A stretch of 64,000 nucleotides of DNA from Pseudomonadota bacterium (GTDB lineage Bacteria > Desulfobacterota > Binatia > Binatales > Binataceae). The stretch is taken from positions 49,567 through 113,566 of the forward strand of contig JAJPKP010000018.1 of NCBI GenBank assembly GCA_021323675.1, written 5' to 3'. Positions within the stretch are counted from its first letter, which is position 1. Every line of letters starts with the position of its first letter. The notes under the pieces were generated by a model. That model worked only from the letters and a program-made list of their open reading frames with translations. It searched no databases and was not told the origin of the DNA. This document shows positions 1 through 8,701 of this stretch, piece after piece. A program made the position numbers and the translations under genes.

Positions 1-148
1 GCGTTCGCATCCCGGCCTTTACAACCCCCATCGCGGCCAGCCGTTCGAAGAACGACGGCGGAAAGCCCGCGCGATGCTTGCCGTAATCGGCGGCGGTGCG
101 TCCGAAGTCGGCTCTCAGGCTGCCGGCTTTCACTTCTGCCGACGACAT
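1..148 (-). CDS. N-terminus of a probable class I SAM-dependent methyltransferase (cut by window edge)
   Basis: An ATG at 148 (reading leftwards) opens a frame that runs off the window. An AGGAG ribosome site lies about 8 bases before it. The 49 visible residues include the pattern DFGRTAADYGKHR followed by GFPPSFFERL, which resembles the start of small methyltransferases of the ubiE/COQ5 type, just before their glycine-rich SAM loop. The SAM-binding motif itself would lie outside the window, so the family call rests on the opening segment only. It is divergent from the citrate synthase gene, with 159 bases between the two starts. Confidence 0.5.
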   Translation of the reverse strand, partial: MSSAEVKAGSLRADFGRTAADYGKHRAGFPPSFFERLAAMGVVKAGMRT

Positions 149-307
149 CAGAAGTCTCCTCGCGGTCGGCTGGAGGTGGCCTTGACTTCTGACTTGATAT
201 ATCTTTGCACTGCTGTATTCAACTTGAACACCAAAGGCAGTCTTGACGGCGCGGTTCGGGGATGGCGTCATCTGCACGTGGGAAATCGAACCTCCGACCG
301 CGCGCAG

Positions 308-1609
308 ATGCTCACGGCCGCCGAGGCCGCAGGCGCCCTCGGCGTCAAGCTCGGCACTTTGTACGCGTACGTGAGCCGCGGATGGCTGAAAAGCTACCGC
401 CGCCGCATCGGCAGGCAGGCTCTCTACCGCCGCGCCGACATCGAGGCACTGCGCGGCGTGGTGACGCCCGAGCGCGGACGGCGCGGGCGCAGCCTGCCGG
501 ACGCCTCGTCGTGGGTGACGGTCGCGCAGCCCAAGAGCGCGGAGACGGCGACCTCGGGAGTCATCGTCGCGGAATCGGGTGTGAGTTCCATAATCGACGG
601 CAGACTGGCCTATCGCGGCTATCCGATCGAAGAAGTTGTCGAGCACGCTTCCTTTGAAGAGGTCTGCCTTTTGCTCTGGAACGGCGAGCGTCCCTCCGCC
701 GACGAGATCGCCGCGCTCAGGGCGGAGATTCGCGATGCGCGGATGCCGCCGCAGGTCGCCTCGGCCCTGTCCGCCGTCGGCGAGGATGCGCCTCCGCTGC
801 TTCGGCTGGCGGCGGTGATGCCGGCGCTGGCGGCGTGGGACAGCCGGCAGGCGCCGCGCAGCCCGATCGATCGCGCCAAGCTCGTCATCAGCCATCTCCC
901 GCTCGCGCTCGCGCGCCAGCGTCAATATGGCGTTCGTCCGGATCACGGCGGGATGGCGGAGCGGCTGCTCGAATCGGTGGCGGGGACGTCGGCGGCGGAG
1001 TGGGAAGTGATCGCGATGGACCGGGTGCTGGTGGCCTGCGCCGAGCACGAACTCAACGCCTCAACCTTCGCGGCGCGGGTGGTCGCGAGCACCGGCGCGG
1101 ACCTGTTTGCATCGGTGCTTTCGGCGCTCTGTTCGCTTTCCGGACCGATTCATGGCGGAGCGTGCGATCGGATCGAAGAGCTGTTCGCGCGAATTGTGGC
1201 CGGGGCGCGAATCGGCGACTGTCTCGATGCGATCACCCGGGAGAACCGGCTGCCCCCTGGCTTCGGACACGCCATCTATCCCAACGGCGATCCGCGCGCC
1301 GTGCTGCTCCGCAAGCACGCGGAGACTATCGCCCGCCGCAAGGGCCGCAAGCTGCTCGATATCGCCCTGCGCATCGAGGAAGCGGTGTGGAAGCGCGAGC
1401 GGCTGCGCCCGAACCTGGACTTCTACCTGACGGTATCGGCGCGGATGCTCGGATTTCCGCGCGGAATACCCGCCGCTGTCTTTGCCGTCGGACGAAGCGC
1501 GGGATGGATCGCGCACGTCCTCGAACAATATGCCGACAACCGCCTGATTCGGCCGCGGATGCGCTATCGCGGAAGCCCGCTGCGCCATTGGAATTCCTGG
1601 GGGGATTGA
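308..1609 (+). CDS. Citrate synthase family protein with N-terminal helix-turn-helix domain
   Basis: The protein is 433 residues long. Residues 1-50 look like a MerR/excisionase-type DNA-binding helix-turn-helix (TAAEAAGALGVKLGTLYAY, then an RRADIEAL helix). From about residue 90 it is a citrate synthase: HELNAST with His247, GPIHGG with His282, GFGHAIY, and PNLDFY with Asp371, so the full His-His-Asp set is present. The open frame extends upstream to 74, but that extension is unlike the family; ATG 308 gives the usual HTH start. The family is known to have such HTH-fused members of unclear role. It may be a methylcitrate or citrate synthase that also binds DNA, or the HTH may serve as an interaction module. 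Confidence 0.85.
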   Translation: MLTAAEAAGALGVKLGTLYAYVSRGWLKSYRRRIGRQALYRRADIEALRGVVTPERGRRGRSLPDASSWVTVAQPKSAETATSGVIVAESGVSSIIDGRLAYRGYPIEEVVEHASFEEVCLLLWNGERPSADEIAALRAEIRDARMPPQVASALSAVGEDAPPLLRLAAVMPALAAWDSRQAPRSPIDRAKLVISHLPLALARQRQYGVRPDHGGMAERLLESVAGTSAAEWEVIAMDRVLVACAEHELNASTFAARVVASTGADLFASVLSALCSLSGPIHGGACDRIEELFARIVAGARIGDCLDAITRENRLPPGFGHAIYPNGDPRAVLLRKHAETIARRKGRKLLDIALRIEEAVWKRERLRPNLDFYLTVSARMLGFPRGIPAAVFAVGRSAGWIAHVLEQYADNRLIRPRMRYRGSPLRHWNSWGD

Positions 1610-1624
1610 TCCCGCGCCGCGCGA

Positions 1625-2215
1625 TCAATCCTGGCCAAGCGCGGCGATACATTCCTCGCGAATTTGCCACACCCGATCGAAGCTCTTGCCCCCCGCCACA
1701 TCGGGATTGTCCGCTATCCAGCGCCGGACAAACTGCTGATGAAGGGTTTTCTTGTAATCGCCGATCTGTGCCGGCTCGATTTCCGCTTCATGTAGGAAGC
1801 GTGCGATCGGCTCCGCCGATGCGCCCTTCAGGTCGCGGGTTATGTCGATTCGCTCCCCGCGATAGCGCAGGTAGCAATGCGCCTCGGGCACGCGGTCGAG
1901 ACCGTGGCGGTCGAGCACGATTCCGACGCCGGGAGTGTTGCGCTCGCTCATCTCGTAGATTCCGATCACGAGCGCTACTTCCAGCCCCTGTTCGGCCGCA
2001 AGCAGTTTGAGCAGCGCGTGCTTGGTGCTGCAGGTTCCTCGCCGCTCGCGCAGCACCGCGATCGGATCGCTGCGGTCGCGGTTGCGTCCATACGGAAGAA
2101 GGTTCACATGGCGCGCGGCGGCGCGATAATCGCCGATGCCGAGATCGAGAAACGCCTCGCTTACCGCCCCGGCGGGCTTGAGAACATCGTCCGGAAGAGC
2201 ATCCCACGATCGCAT
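1625..2215 (-). CDS. Transglutaminase-like domain protein
   Basis: The 196-residue protein has the order of a transglutaminase-like cysteine protease core: RRGTCSTKHALL with Cys62, EAHCYLRY with His113, and RIDITRD with Asp124. It has no signal peptide or membrane segment, so it is probably cytoplasmic. It converges on the citrate synthase gene with only 15 bases between the two stops. Its start ATG has no clear ribosome site. The substrate cannot be read from the sequence; members of this superfamily include peptidases and peptide N-glycanase-like enzymes. Confidence 0.6.
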   Translation of the reverse strand: MRSWDALPDDVLKPAGAVSEAFLDLGIGDYRAAARHVNLLPYGRNRDRSDPIAVLRERRGTCSTKHALLKLLAAEQGLEVALVIGIYEMSERNTPGVGIVLDRHGLDRVPEAHCYLRYRGERIDITRDLKGASAEPIARFLHEAEIEPAQIGDYKKTLHQQFVRRWIADNPDVAGGKSFDRVWQIREECIAALGQD

Positions 2216-2388
2216 CGTCGGTCATTCGTCGCGCGGCTGGCCCTGATAGCGCCGCGGAACCCGCGCGGTTCCATCACATCTCGGATTGACTTCTCGTGCA
2301 ACGTGCTCTTTGACTGCGCGGAGGGCGCTTCGATGCTTTGACGCGAGGCGCCGTCAAGTCGTATTGAAAAAGAAGCGAGGCGACCGCG

Positions 2389-3408
2389 ATGAAGGCTCTG
2401 GCCAAGACCAAATCCGGATACGGCGCTGAAGTCATCGATCTGCCGACCCCAAAGCCCGGCGACGGCGAGCTGCTGGTTCGCGTGGGTGCGTGCGGAGTGT
2501 GCGGCAGCGATCTCCATCTGTATGAATGGGAACTGGGCGCCGACCGGATGGTCGCCCGGATGCCATTCGTGATGGGCCATGAGCCGGCCGGCGAGGTCGT
2601 CGAGGTGGGGCCCGGCGAGTCCGGCTTCAAGCCCGGCGATCGCGTCGCGCTCGATCCATTCGGGCATTGCGGGCGATGCGGACCATGCCGCGCGGGGCGT
2701 TTCAACCTGTGCTCTTCTCCGACCACGCTCTCCGGCGCATTCGCGGAATTCACCATCGCGCCCGTGGGAAATTCGCATCTGGTGCCGCCGTCGATGAATC
2801 TCGAGCAGGCGGCGCTGCTGGAACCGTTCGGCACCGGCCTTCATGCGGTCGAGCAGTCTTCCCTCAAGGCGGGCGATAGTGCGGTAATCGAGGGTCCCGG
2901 ACCGATTGGTCTTTCGATCGCGATGGCGGCGCGCGCGCTCGGCGTCAGCTCGATCGTCATCACCGGGCTTCCCCAGGATGCGGACCGGCTCGCGCTGGCC
3001 CGCGATCTGAAATTCACCACGGTGACCGCCGGCGACGAAGGCTGGATAAAACAGGTCCGCAACCAGCTTCCGTCCGAAGGCGCGGACGCCTTGTTCGACG
3101 CATCCGGCTCAATCGATTCGCCGCGCGATCTGCTGCGCCGCGGCGGAGAGTTCATCGAGGTGGGATGGCCCGCGCGCGATCTCTCTTCCGCGGAGCTTCG
3201 CGGGCTCTTTTTCCACGGTGTAAAATGGATTAATTCGCGAATCCGGACGCCCGAGACCTGGCGGCGAGCCATCGCGCTGGTCGCTTCGGGCGCGATCGAT
3301 TTGATGCCGATGGTGACGCATCGATATGAACTCGCTCGGGGTGTCGATGCGTTCGAGTTGCTGCGCGAACGCAAGGGAGTCAAAGCGCTGATTCTGCCGC
3401 ACGGATGA
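2389..3408 (+). CDS. Zinc-dependent medium-chain alcohol dehydrogenase
   Basis: The 339-residue protein is a medium-chain dehydrogenase/reductase of the threonine/sorbitol dehydrogenase type. Catalytic zinc ligands are Cys38 (CGVCGSD) and His64-Glu65 (GHEPAGEV). The structural zinc lobe has Cys94, Cys97, Cys100 and Cys108. The nucleotide-binding loop is EGPGPIGL near residues 168-175. A GAGG ribosome site precedes the ATG. It is followed after 35 bases by an amidohydrolase and then a DUF3237 gene on the same strand, suggesting one catabolic operon. The substrate is unknown. Confidence 0.85.
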   Translation: MKALAKTKSGYGAEVIDLPTPKPGDGELLVRVGACGVCGSDLHLYEWELGADRMVARMPFVMGHEPAGEVVEVGPGESGFKPGDRVALDPFGHCGRCGPCRAGRFNLCSSPTTLSGAFAEFTIAPVGNSHLVPPSMNLEQAALLEPFGTGLHAVEQSSLKAGDSAVIEGPGPIGLSIAMAARALGVSSIVITGLPQDADRLALARDLKFTTVTAGDEGWIKQVRNQLPSEGADALFDASGSIDSPRDLLRRGGEFIEVGWPARDLSSAELRGLFFHGVKWINSRIRTPETWRRAIALVASGAIDLMPMVTHRYELARGVDAFELLRERKGVKALILPHG

Positions 3409-3443
3409 TCCGCGCGCGATGCTTTTAATTCGGGAGTACGCTC

Positions 3444-4559
3444 ATGAGGAACGGATTCAAAATTGTCGATACCGATACCCATCTGATGGAACCCGACTAC
3501 GTCTTCGAGAAGTACATCGACGATCGCTACAAGTCGCAGGCGCCGAAAATGGGAATCGCGCCCGACTCCGGACGCCGCACGTTTCTCGTCGAGGGTGAGG
3601 CGTTCACCCGCGAAAAGGGCAAGTACCCGATGGCGGCGCCGGGCTTTCTCGAATCCGTGCGCAAGGCGATGAAGCGCTTCGAGCGCGCCGCCAAAACCGG
3701 ATTCAGCCCCGAAAGCCGAATCCTGGACATGGACGAGCAGGGGGTCGATGTCCAGATCATCTATCCCACCGCGGCCGGGCAGATGATGGGACGCGAGTTC
3801 AGGGACACGAAGCTGCTGGCCGCGTGCTGCCGCGCCTACAACGATTGGAGCGCGGACTTCTGCTCGCACGATCCGAAGCGGCTGCGATGGGCCGCGATTC
3901 TGCCGATGCAGGATCCGGACGAGGCGATCAAGGAAGCCCATCGCTCCGCCAAAAACGGCGCGGTCAGCTTCTATGTGCGGCCCAATCCGGTGCGCGGCCG
4001 CACCATCTTTCATCAGGACTACCTGCCGCTGTGGGGCGAGGTCGAGAAGATCGGAATTCCCATCTCCACCCACGACTCCGCCTCCGCCTCGGTCGATTCG
4101 TTCGGCGACCGCATGGACACCCACGTGAGCGGCCACATCCTGTCGCATCCGTTCGAAGCGATGGCCGCGATGGCGGGGCTTATCTGGTACGGAGTCTTCG
4201 AGAAGTATCCCAAGCTGCGGGTGGTTCAGGTCGAGGCGGATGGCGGATGGGTGCCGTACTGGCTGCAGCGGATGGAACAGCACTGGAACTACAGCGGCAA
4301 CGCGGAGCATGAATATCTGACTCGCCGTCCGACCGAATATTTCAAATCGAACTTCTTCGTGGCCTTTCGCGGCGACGAGCCGACGATGAAAGCGGCGATC
4401 GAGATCGTTGGCGACGACAACTTTCTCTGGGACACCGACTACCCGCATCCCGACGGAACCTTCCCGTGGGGCGTCAGCGCAATCCTGGAGCAGCCGATTC
4501 CCGACGCGAGCAAACGCAAAATCCTGTGGGACAACGCCGTCCGCGCCTTCAATCTCTAA
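3444..4559 (+). CDS. Amidohydrolase family protein (COG2159)
   Basis: The 371-residue protein is a metal-dependent TIM-barrel hydrolase/decarboxylase of the amidohydrolase_2 family, related to ACMSD-type enzymes. The first metal motif is DTDTH (Asp11, His13) rather than the classical HxH. Later elements are STHDS, LSHPFEAM and WDTDYPHPDG, the last carrying the family's conserved Asp. Proteins with this DxH start are common in catabolic gene sets of soil bacteria but few have been characterised. It lies in a probable operon between an alcohol dehydrogenase and a DUF3237 protein. It is one of three COG2159 proteins in the window (others at 10846 and 34748). Confidence 0.85.
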   Translation: MRNGFKIVDTDTHLMEPDYVFEKYIDDRYKSQAPKMGIAPDSGRRTFLVEGEAFTREKGKYPMAAPGFLESVRKAMKRFERAAKTGFSPESRILDMDEQGVDVQIIYPTAAGQMMGREFRDTKLLAACCRAYNDWSADFCSHDPKRLRWAAILPMQDPDEAIKEAHRSAKNGAVSFYVRPNPVRGRTIFHQDYLPLWGEVEKIGIPISTHDSASASVDSFGDRMDTHVSGHILSHPFEAMAAMAGLIWYGVFEKYPKLRVVQVEADGGWVPYWLQRMEQHWNYSGNAEHEYLTRRPTEYFKSNFFVAFRGDEPTMKAAIEIVGDDNFLWDTDYPHPDGTFPWGVSAILEQPIPDASKRKILWDNAVRAFNL

Positions 4560-4587
4560 GCTGGCCTACTCGGCCCGGAGAACGCGC

Positions 4588-5004
4588 ATGGAGCCGGAAC
4601 TGCTTTTCGAAACCACCATCACGATCGGTCAAATGCACGCGCTCCAGAACACGCCCGAAGGCAATCGCACGATTGCGTACATCGGCGGCGGCACGTTCGA
4701 GGGACCGAACCTGAAGGGCGAGGTCCTGCCCGGCGGCGGCGATTGGTTCGTCGAGCGGCCCGACGGAGTCGGATGCCTCGATGTGCGGCTGCTTCTGCGC
4801 ACCGACGACGGCGAGCTCATCTACATGACCTACCAGGGGCGCGCCGAGATGCCGAAACAGCGCGGCGAGCCGCTCCGAACGCGCACCGCTCCGACCTTCT
4901 CGACCTCCACGCACGGCAAGTACGCCTGGATAAACTCCGTGCAGGCGGTGGCCGAGGGCGAGACCATCAAGGGCGGCATCATCTACAGGGTCTATCGCAC
5001 GTAG
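4588..5004 (+). CDS. DUF3237 family protein
   Basis: The 138-residue protein matches the DUF3237 pattern: an early IGQMHAL segment, IAYIGGGTFEGPNLKGEVLPGG, DWFVERPDG and a final IIYRVYR strand. It is a predicted small beta-barrel; the biochemical role of the family is not established. The frame is open further upstream into the previous gene, but ATG 4588 is the first start after that gene's stop and gives the normal family length. It sits 28 bases after the amidohydrolase, in the same probable operon. Confidence 0.8.
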   Translation: MEPELLFETTITIGQMHALQNTPEGNRTIAYIGGGTFEGPNLKGEVLPGGGDWFVERPDGVGCLDVRLLLRTDDGELIYMTYQGRAEMPKQRGEPLRTRTAPTFSTSTHGKYAWINSVQAVAEGETIKGGIIYRVYRT

Positions 5005-5089
5005 CCTGCCGTGGCGGGCGACAGGTCGCGCGCGCCGGCCCGCGCCGGCATACTTTCGTGCGCCTAATACATCTGCGATAAATGTATAA

Positions 5090-6139
5090 GTGGCTGCGAA
5101 GGCATCAGCGCAATCGGTTCTGGAAGCTCTACGCCAGGTAAAGTACCCCGGCTACCAGGACGATATCGTCACCCTCGGCATCATCGAGGAGGTCGTTCCC
5201 AAAGCCGGGGGCGGCTTCTCGATCCTGCTAAGGCAGGCAACCGAGCGCGACGGCGTAATCCAGCATCTCGCCGATGCGATTCATCACACGCTCGTGCACG
5301 GAATCGGAATTGAGGAATTCGAGCTGCGCGTACGCAAGCTCGAAGCCGAACTCGGAGAAAAGACCGGTCGGGTCCGGCTCGAAGGAACGAAATACATCGT
5401 GGCCGTGGCGAGCGGAAAGGGCGGTGTCGGCAAGTCCACCGTGGCCGCCAATCTTGCCTGCGCGCTCGCGCAGCTCGGGCTAAGCGTCGGGCTTCTCGAT
5501 GCGGACATCTACGGGCCGTCGGTGCCGATGATGTTTGGGACCGGAGACGAACGGCCCAAATCGGCGGGCGGACAGAACTTTTATCCCATCGAAAAATACG
5601 GCGTTAAGCTCATCTCGATTGGATTCTTTCTCGGCGAACGCGCCCCCGTCATATGGCGCGGTCCGATGGTGATGGGCGCGGTGCGCCAGTTTCTCAAGGA
5701 CACCCTCTGGGGCACGCAGGATTTTCTGATCGTCGATCTGCCGCCCGGCACCGGCGATGCGCAATTGACACTGGCGCAGCAGGTCTCGCTGGACGGCGCT
5801 ATCATCGTCACCACCCCTCAGGATGTGGCGCTGCTCGATGCGCTCCGGGCGGTGCGGATGTTCCGGCAGGTGCATTGCCCGCTGCTCGGCGTCGTCGAGA
5901 ACATGAGCTACTTCGAATGTCCCGACTGCGGCGAGCGAGACGAACTGTTCGGGCACGGAGGCGGAGAGCGGATGGCGGTGCAGGAGCGCATCGACCTGCT
6001 CGCAAAAATTCCGATTCAGACCGACCTCAGGAAGGCGGGCGATGAAGGGATGCCGCTGGTGATCAGGAATCCCTCGCATCCCGCCAGTATTGCTTTCAAG
6101 GATCTGGCCCGGCGGGTGGTGGCGGCGATGCCGGAATGA
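5090..6139 (+). CDS. mrp: Mrp/NBP35-type iron-sulfur cluster carrier ATPase
   Basis: The 349-residue protein has an N-terminal MIP18/DUF59 domain (about residues 5-85) and a ParA-like ATPase domain. The deviant Walker A is GKGGVGKST at 109-117; the IVDLPPGTGD switch is near 214-223. A CxxC pair (Cys277, Cys280) fits cluster binding at the dimer interface. It would deliver Fe-S clusters to apo-enzymes in the cytoplasm. The start is a GTG with no strong ribosome site; the ATG at 5082 is in another frame. The neighbouring ferredoxin and molybdenum hydroxylase are plausible clients, but that is inference. Confidence 0.9.
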   Translation: MAAKASAQSVLEALRQVKYPGYQDDIVTLGIIEEVVPKAGGGFSILLRQATERDGVIQHLADAIHHTLVHGIGIEEFELRVRKLEAELGEKTGRVRLEGTKYIVAVASGKGGVGKSTVAANLACALAQLGLSVGLLDADIYGPSVPMMFGTGDERPKSAGGQNFYPIEKYGVKLISIGFFLGERAPVIWRGPMVMGAVRQFLKDTLWGTQDFLIVDLPPGTGDAQLTLAQQVSLDGAIIVTTPQDVALLDALRAVRMFRQVHCPLLGVVENMSYFECPDCGERDELFGHGGGERMAVQERIDLLAKIPIQTDLRKAGDEGMPLVIRNPSHPASIAFKDLARRVVAAMPE

Positions 6140-6290
6140 GGTCGAAAAACAGTTCCGATAGCTTGCTCGGTATGGAGTCCGCCGATATTCTTCCCCTTCA
6201 AACCGAGAGGAAAGACGGCCCCTTCATCAGGCCCTCCGGATCGAGTTTAGTTCACGCAAGTGTGCGTTGTGGCTGGAGAATCGTCAGGAT

Positions 6291-6623
6291 ATGTCGACAC
6301 TGATTACGGAAGAATGCATTAACTGCGGCGCGTGCGAGCCGGAGTGCCCGAATACCGCCATCTATGAAGGCGGCGCAGCCTGGGAGCTCGATGGACAAAC
6401 GGGCGCCGCATTGAAGGAAGACATCTATTACATTGTTCCGCAGAAATGCACCGAATGCGTCGGTTTCTTTGACCAGGAACAATGCGCCGCGGTCTGCCCC
6501 GTGGATTGCTGTATCCCCGACCCCAACATTCCCGAGAGCGAGGAAGTACTGATCGAGCGCGCCAAGAAGCTCCATCCGGATCAGACCTTCGGCCCGGACT
6601 TCCCTTCGCGATTCAAGAAGTAA
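6291..6623 (+). CDS. 2[4Fe-4S] ferredoxin, YfhL type
   Basis: The 110-residue protein carries two tetranuclear cluster motifs: Cys9, Cys12, Cys15, Cys19 ([12 protein letters not shown]) and Cys53, Cys56, Cys65, Cys69 (CTEC, then an 8-residue insert, then C and CP). The longer spacing in the second motif and the helix-rich tail are typical of YfhL/Alvin-type ferredoxins. A TTG at 6267 is in frame, but ATG 6291 gives the standard N-terminus ([12 protein letters not shown]) and has GGAG 12 bases upstream. It is a cytoplasmic one-electron carrier. The partner is unknown. Confidence 0.9.
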   Translation: MSTLITEECINCGACEPECPNTAIYEGGAAWELDGQTGAALKEDIYYIVPQKCTECVGFFDQEQCAAVCPVDCCIPDPNIPESEEVLIERAKKLHPDQTFGPDFPSRFKK

Positions 6624-6636
6624 AAGGCCTTTCGCT

Positions 6637-6656
6637 GCGCGGGCGAACGCCCGCGC
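6637..6656. terminator. Perfect GC-rich hairpin after ferredoxin gene
   Basis: Two 8-base arms (GCGCGGGC and GCCCGCGC) flank a GAAC tetraloop, 14 bases after the ferredoxin stop. There is no T-run, so it may slow or protect transcript ends rather than act as a classic terminator. The same arms occur at 32165-32184. Confidence 0.45.
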
Positions 6657-6677
6657 ATTCCGAAATAATCCAGCGTC

Positions 6678-6719
6678 GCGCCCCGGGCCCGGGCTTTCAG
6701 CCTGTGCCCGCCGGGGCGC
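6678..6719. repeat. GC-rich imperfect palindrome
   Basis: Nine-base arms GCGCCCCGG and CCGGGGCGC enclose an inner GGGC...GCCC segment containing a CTTTCAG core. It lies between the ferredoxin and coaBC, next to the hairpin at 6637. It may be a REP-like element or a second terminator stem. Confidence 0.4.
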
Positions 6720-6832
6720 CTTTGCCCCCGCGTGGGACGGCGGCGTCAATCGGATGAGCGCGAGTCTCCAAAGCCTGCCCGAGCCGGAGGGCATGGCGAA
6801 GCGGCGCGGCGATTAATAGAATCCGACTCACG

Positions 6833-8065
6833 ATGTCGCGGCTTAAGGACAAGACCATCGTTCTCGGCGTGACCGGCGGCATTGCCGCATACAAGGCGGC
6901 CGAGATCACGCGGATGCTCGTGCAGCGCGATGCGAAAGTGCGCGTGATGATGACGCCGAACGCGCGCGAATTCATTACGCCGCTTACGCTCCAGGCGCTC
7001 TCACAAAATCCAGTCGCGACCGACACCTTCTCGCTGACCGAGGAATCGCAGATTGGCCATATCCGCCTCGCCGATGCCGCCGACCTCGTGCTGATCGCTC
7101 CGGCTACCGCCGATGTGATCGCGAAGGCCGCCGCCGGTATCGCCGACGACATCGTGACCACGGTCCTGCTCGCGACGCAGGCGAAAGTCGCGTTCGCTCC
7201 CGCGATGAACGTGCATATGTATGCGCATCCCGCCGTGCAGGAGAATCTCGCGCGGCTTCGCGCCCGCGGCGTGACGATAATCGAGCCGGGCGAAGGCGAG
7301 CTCGCCTGCGGATACGAGGGCAAGGGCCGCCTTGCCGATCCGGCCGCAATCGTCGAGGAGCTGGAGCGGATGCTCGCGCCGCAGGACTTGAGCGGCGAGC
7401 GCGTGCTGGTGACCGCGGGGCCGACCCAGGAAGCGATCGACCCGGTGCGGTTCGTGTCGAACCGATCGTCGGGAAAGATGGGATTCGCGATCGCGCGCGC
7501 CGCGGCGCATCGCGGCGCCCAGGTCAGAATGATCGCGGGGCCGTCCTCCCTCGCAACGCCCTCCGGCGTGGAACGAATCGACACCGTCAGCGCCGCCGAA
7601 TTGCTCGGTGCGACTTCCCGCAATTTCCCGTGGTGCACCGCCCTGGTGATGGCGGCGGCGATCGCGGACTTTCGCCCCGCCGAACCCGCATCGCACAAGG
7701 TCAAGAAGAACGCGCGCGGCTTCGACCTCAGGATGGCGCCGATTGCCGACGAGATGCCGAAGCTCGCCGAAAAAAAGGGATCGCGGGTGCTGATCGGATT
7801 TGCGGCCGAGACCAACGATCTCGAAGCGAACGCGCGCGACAAACTGAAGCGCAAAGGCCTCGACCTTATCGTCGCCAACGATGTGACCAAGGAAGGCGCG
7901 GGCTTCGGCGTGGACACCAATATCGTCACGCTGATCGGCGCCGACGGATCCTTCCAGGACTGCCCGAAGCTCTCGAAGGACGAAGTCGCGGAAATAATCC
8001 TCGACCGCCTCGCCGCCATTCGCGCATCGAAATCGAAGTCCCGCCGCCTGCGCGCGGTTCGCTAG
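6833..8065 (+). CDS. coaBC: Bifunctional phosphopantothenoylcysteine decarboxylase/phosphopantothenate-cysteine ligase
   Basis: The 410-residue protein makes 4'-phosphopantetheine from phosphopantothenate and cysteine in CoA synthesis. The CoaC half has GVTGGIAAYK at 12-21, catalytic His76 (IGHIRLAD), the PAMN motif at 123-126 and the flap Cys159 (LACGYEGKGR). The CoaB half starts near residue 188 with VTAGPTQE and contains the SNRSSGKMG segment and the KKN-containing loop. Length and domain order are standard. It appears to be transcribed alone. Confidence 0.95.
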   Translation: MSRLKDKTIVLGVTGGIAAYKAAEITRMLVQRDAKVRVMMTPNAREFITPLTLQALSQNPVATDTFSLTEESQIGHIRLADAADLVLIAPATADVIAKAAAGIADDIVTTVLLATQAKVAFAPAMNVHMYAHPAVQENLARLRARGVTIIEPGEGELACGYEGKGRLADPAAIVEELERMLAPQDLSGERVLVTAGPTQEAIDPVRFVSNRSSGKMGFAIARAAAHRGAQVRMIAGPSSLATPSGVERIDTVSAAELLGATSRNFPWCTALVMAAAIADFRPAEPASHKVKKNARGFDLRMAPIADEMPKLAEKKGSRVLIGFAAETNDLEANARDKLKRKGLDLIVANDVTKEGAGFGVDTNIVTLIGADGSFQDCPKLSKDEVAEIILDRLAAIRASKSKSRRLRAVR

Positions 8066-8215
8066 GCCCGCCGGCTTCGCTCCGCCCGGCTTCTTTGGAA
8101 TTTTCCGAAGCGGATCGAGATGATCTGCTGCTTCCCGCCGCGACTGCCGCTATGCTGTTGTTCGCGACCCGCACAGATCTGAAACTTCATTTGCTCCGAG
8201 GTCCTGTAACTCGTT

Positions 8216-8701
8216 ATGAGCAGCACGTTTCAGCTACTGGTCAACGGCCAATCCCATCGCGTCACCGTCGATTACGACGACACTCCGCTCCTGTACGTCC
8301 TGCGCGACGATTTGAGGCTGAAGGGAGTCCGGTTCGGATGCGGTGCTGGACAGTGCGGCGCATGCACCGTTCTGATCGACGGACGCGCGGAGCGATCCTG
8401 CGAGCTTCCGGTATGGTCGGTCGAAGGCCGGCCGATCACGACCATCGAAGGGCTCGCAACCGCCGGCCGGATGCATCCCCTTCAGCGCGCGATCATCGAC
8501 GGCCAGGCGGGGCAATGCGGCTTTTGCCTGTCGGGAATCATCATGAAGGCCGCCGAGCTGATCGAACGCGACCATCAGCCCTCGCGCGAAAAGCTCGCGG
8601 CGGCGCTCGATGAAAACCTGTGCCGATGCGGCGCGCATGCGCGCATCCTGAACGCGATCGAGCGCGCATGGAAGGAAGACTCAGCCGGAGGCGGCAAATG
8701 A
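8216..8701 (+). CDS. Two-[2Fe-2S] small subunit of a xanthine dehydrogenase-family enzyme
   Basis: The 161-residue protein is the iron-sulfur subunit of a molybdenum hydroxylase. The plant-type cluster is bound by Cys42, Cys47, Cys50 and Cys62; the second cluster by Cys101, Cys104, Cys136 and Cys138 (CGFC, CRC). It passes electrons from the molybdenum site to an acceptor. Its TGA overlaps the ATG of the large subunit (ATGA), so the two are translationally coupled. No FAD-subunit gene is adjacent, as in isoquinoline oxidoreductase and nicotinate dehydrogenase types, which use a cytochrome acceptor. Confidence 0.9.
   Translation: MSSTFQLLVNGQSHRVTVDYDDTPLLYVLRDDLRLKGVRFGCGAGQCGACTVLIDGRAERSCELPVWSVEGRPITTIEGLATAGRMHPLQRAIIDGQAGQCGFCLSGIIMKAAELIERDHQPSREKLAAALDENLCRCGAHARILNAIERAWKEDSAGGGK

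Noticed and set aside
182..210. Possible sigma-70 promoter before the citrate synthase gene (TTGACT)
   Set aside because: A TTGACT box is present but no matching -10 box at 16-18 bases; too weak to list.
74..307. N-terminal extension of the citrate synthase frame
   Set aside because: The extension is not like any domain; ATG 308 begins the helix-turn-helix exactly.
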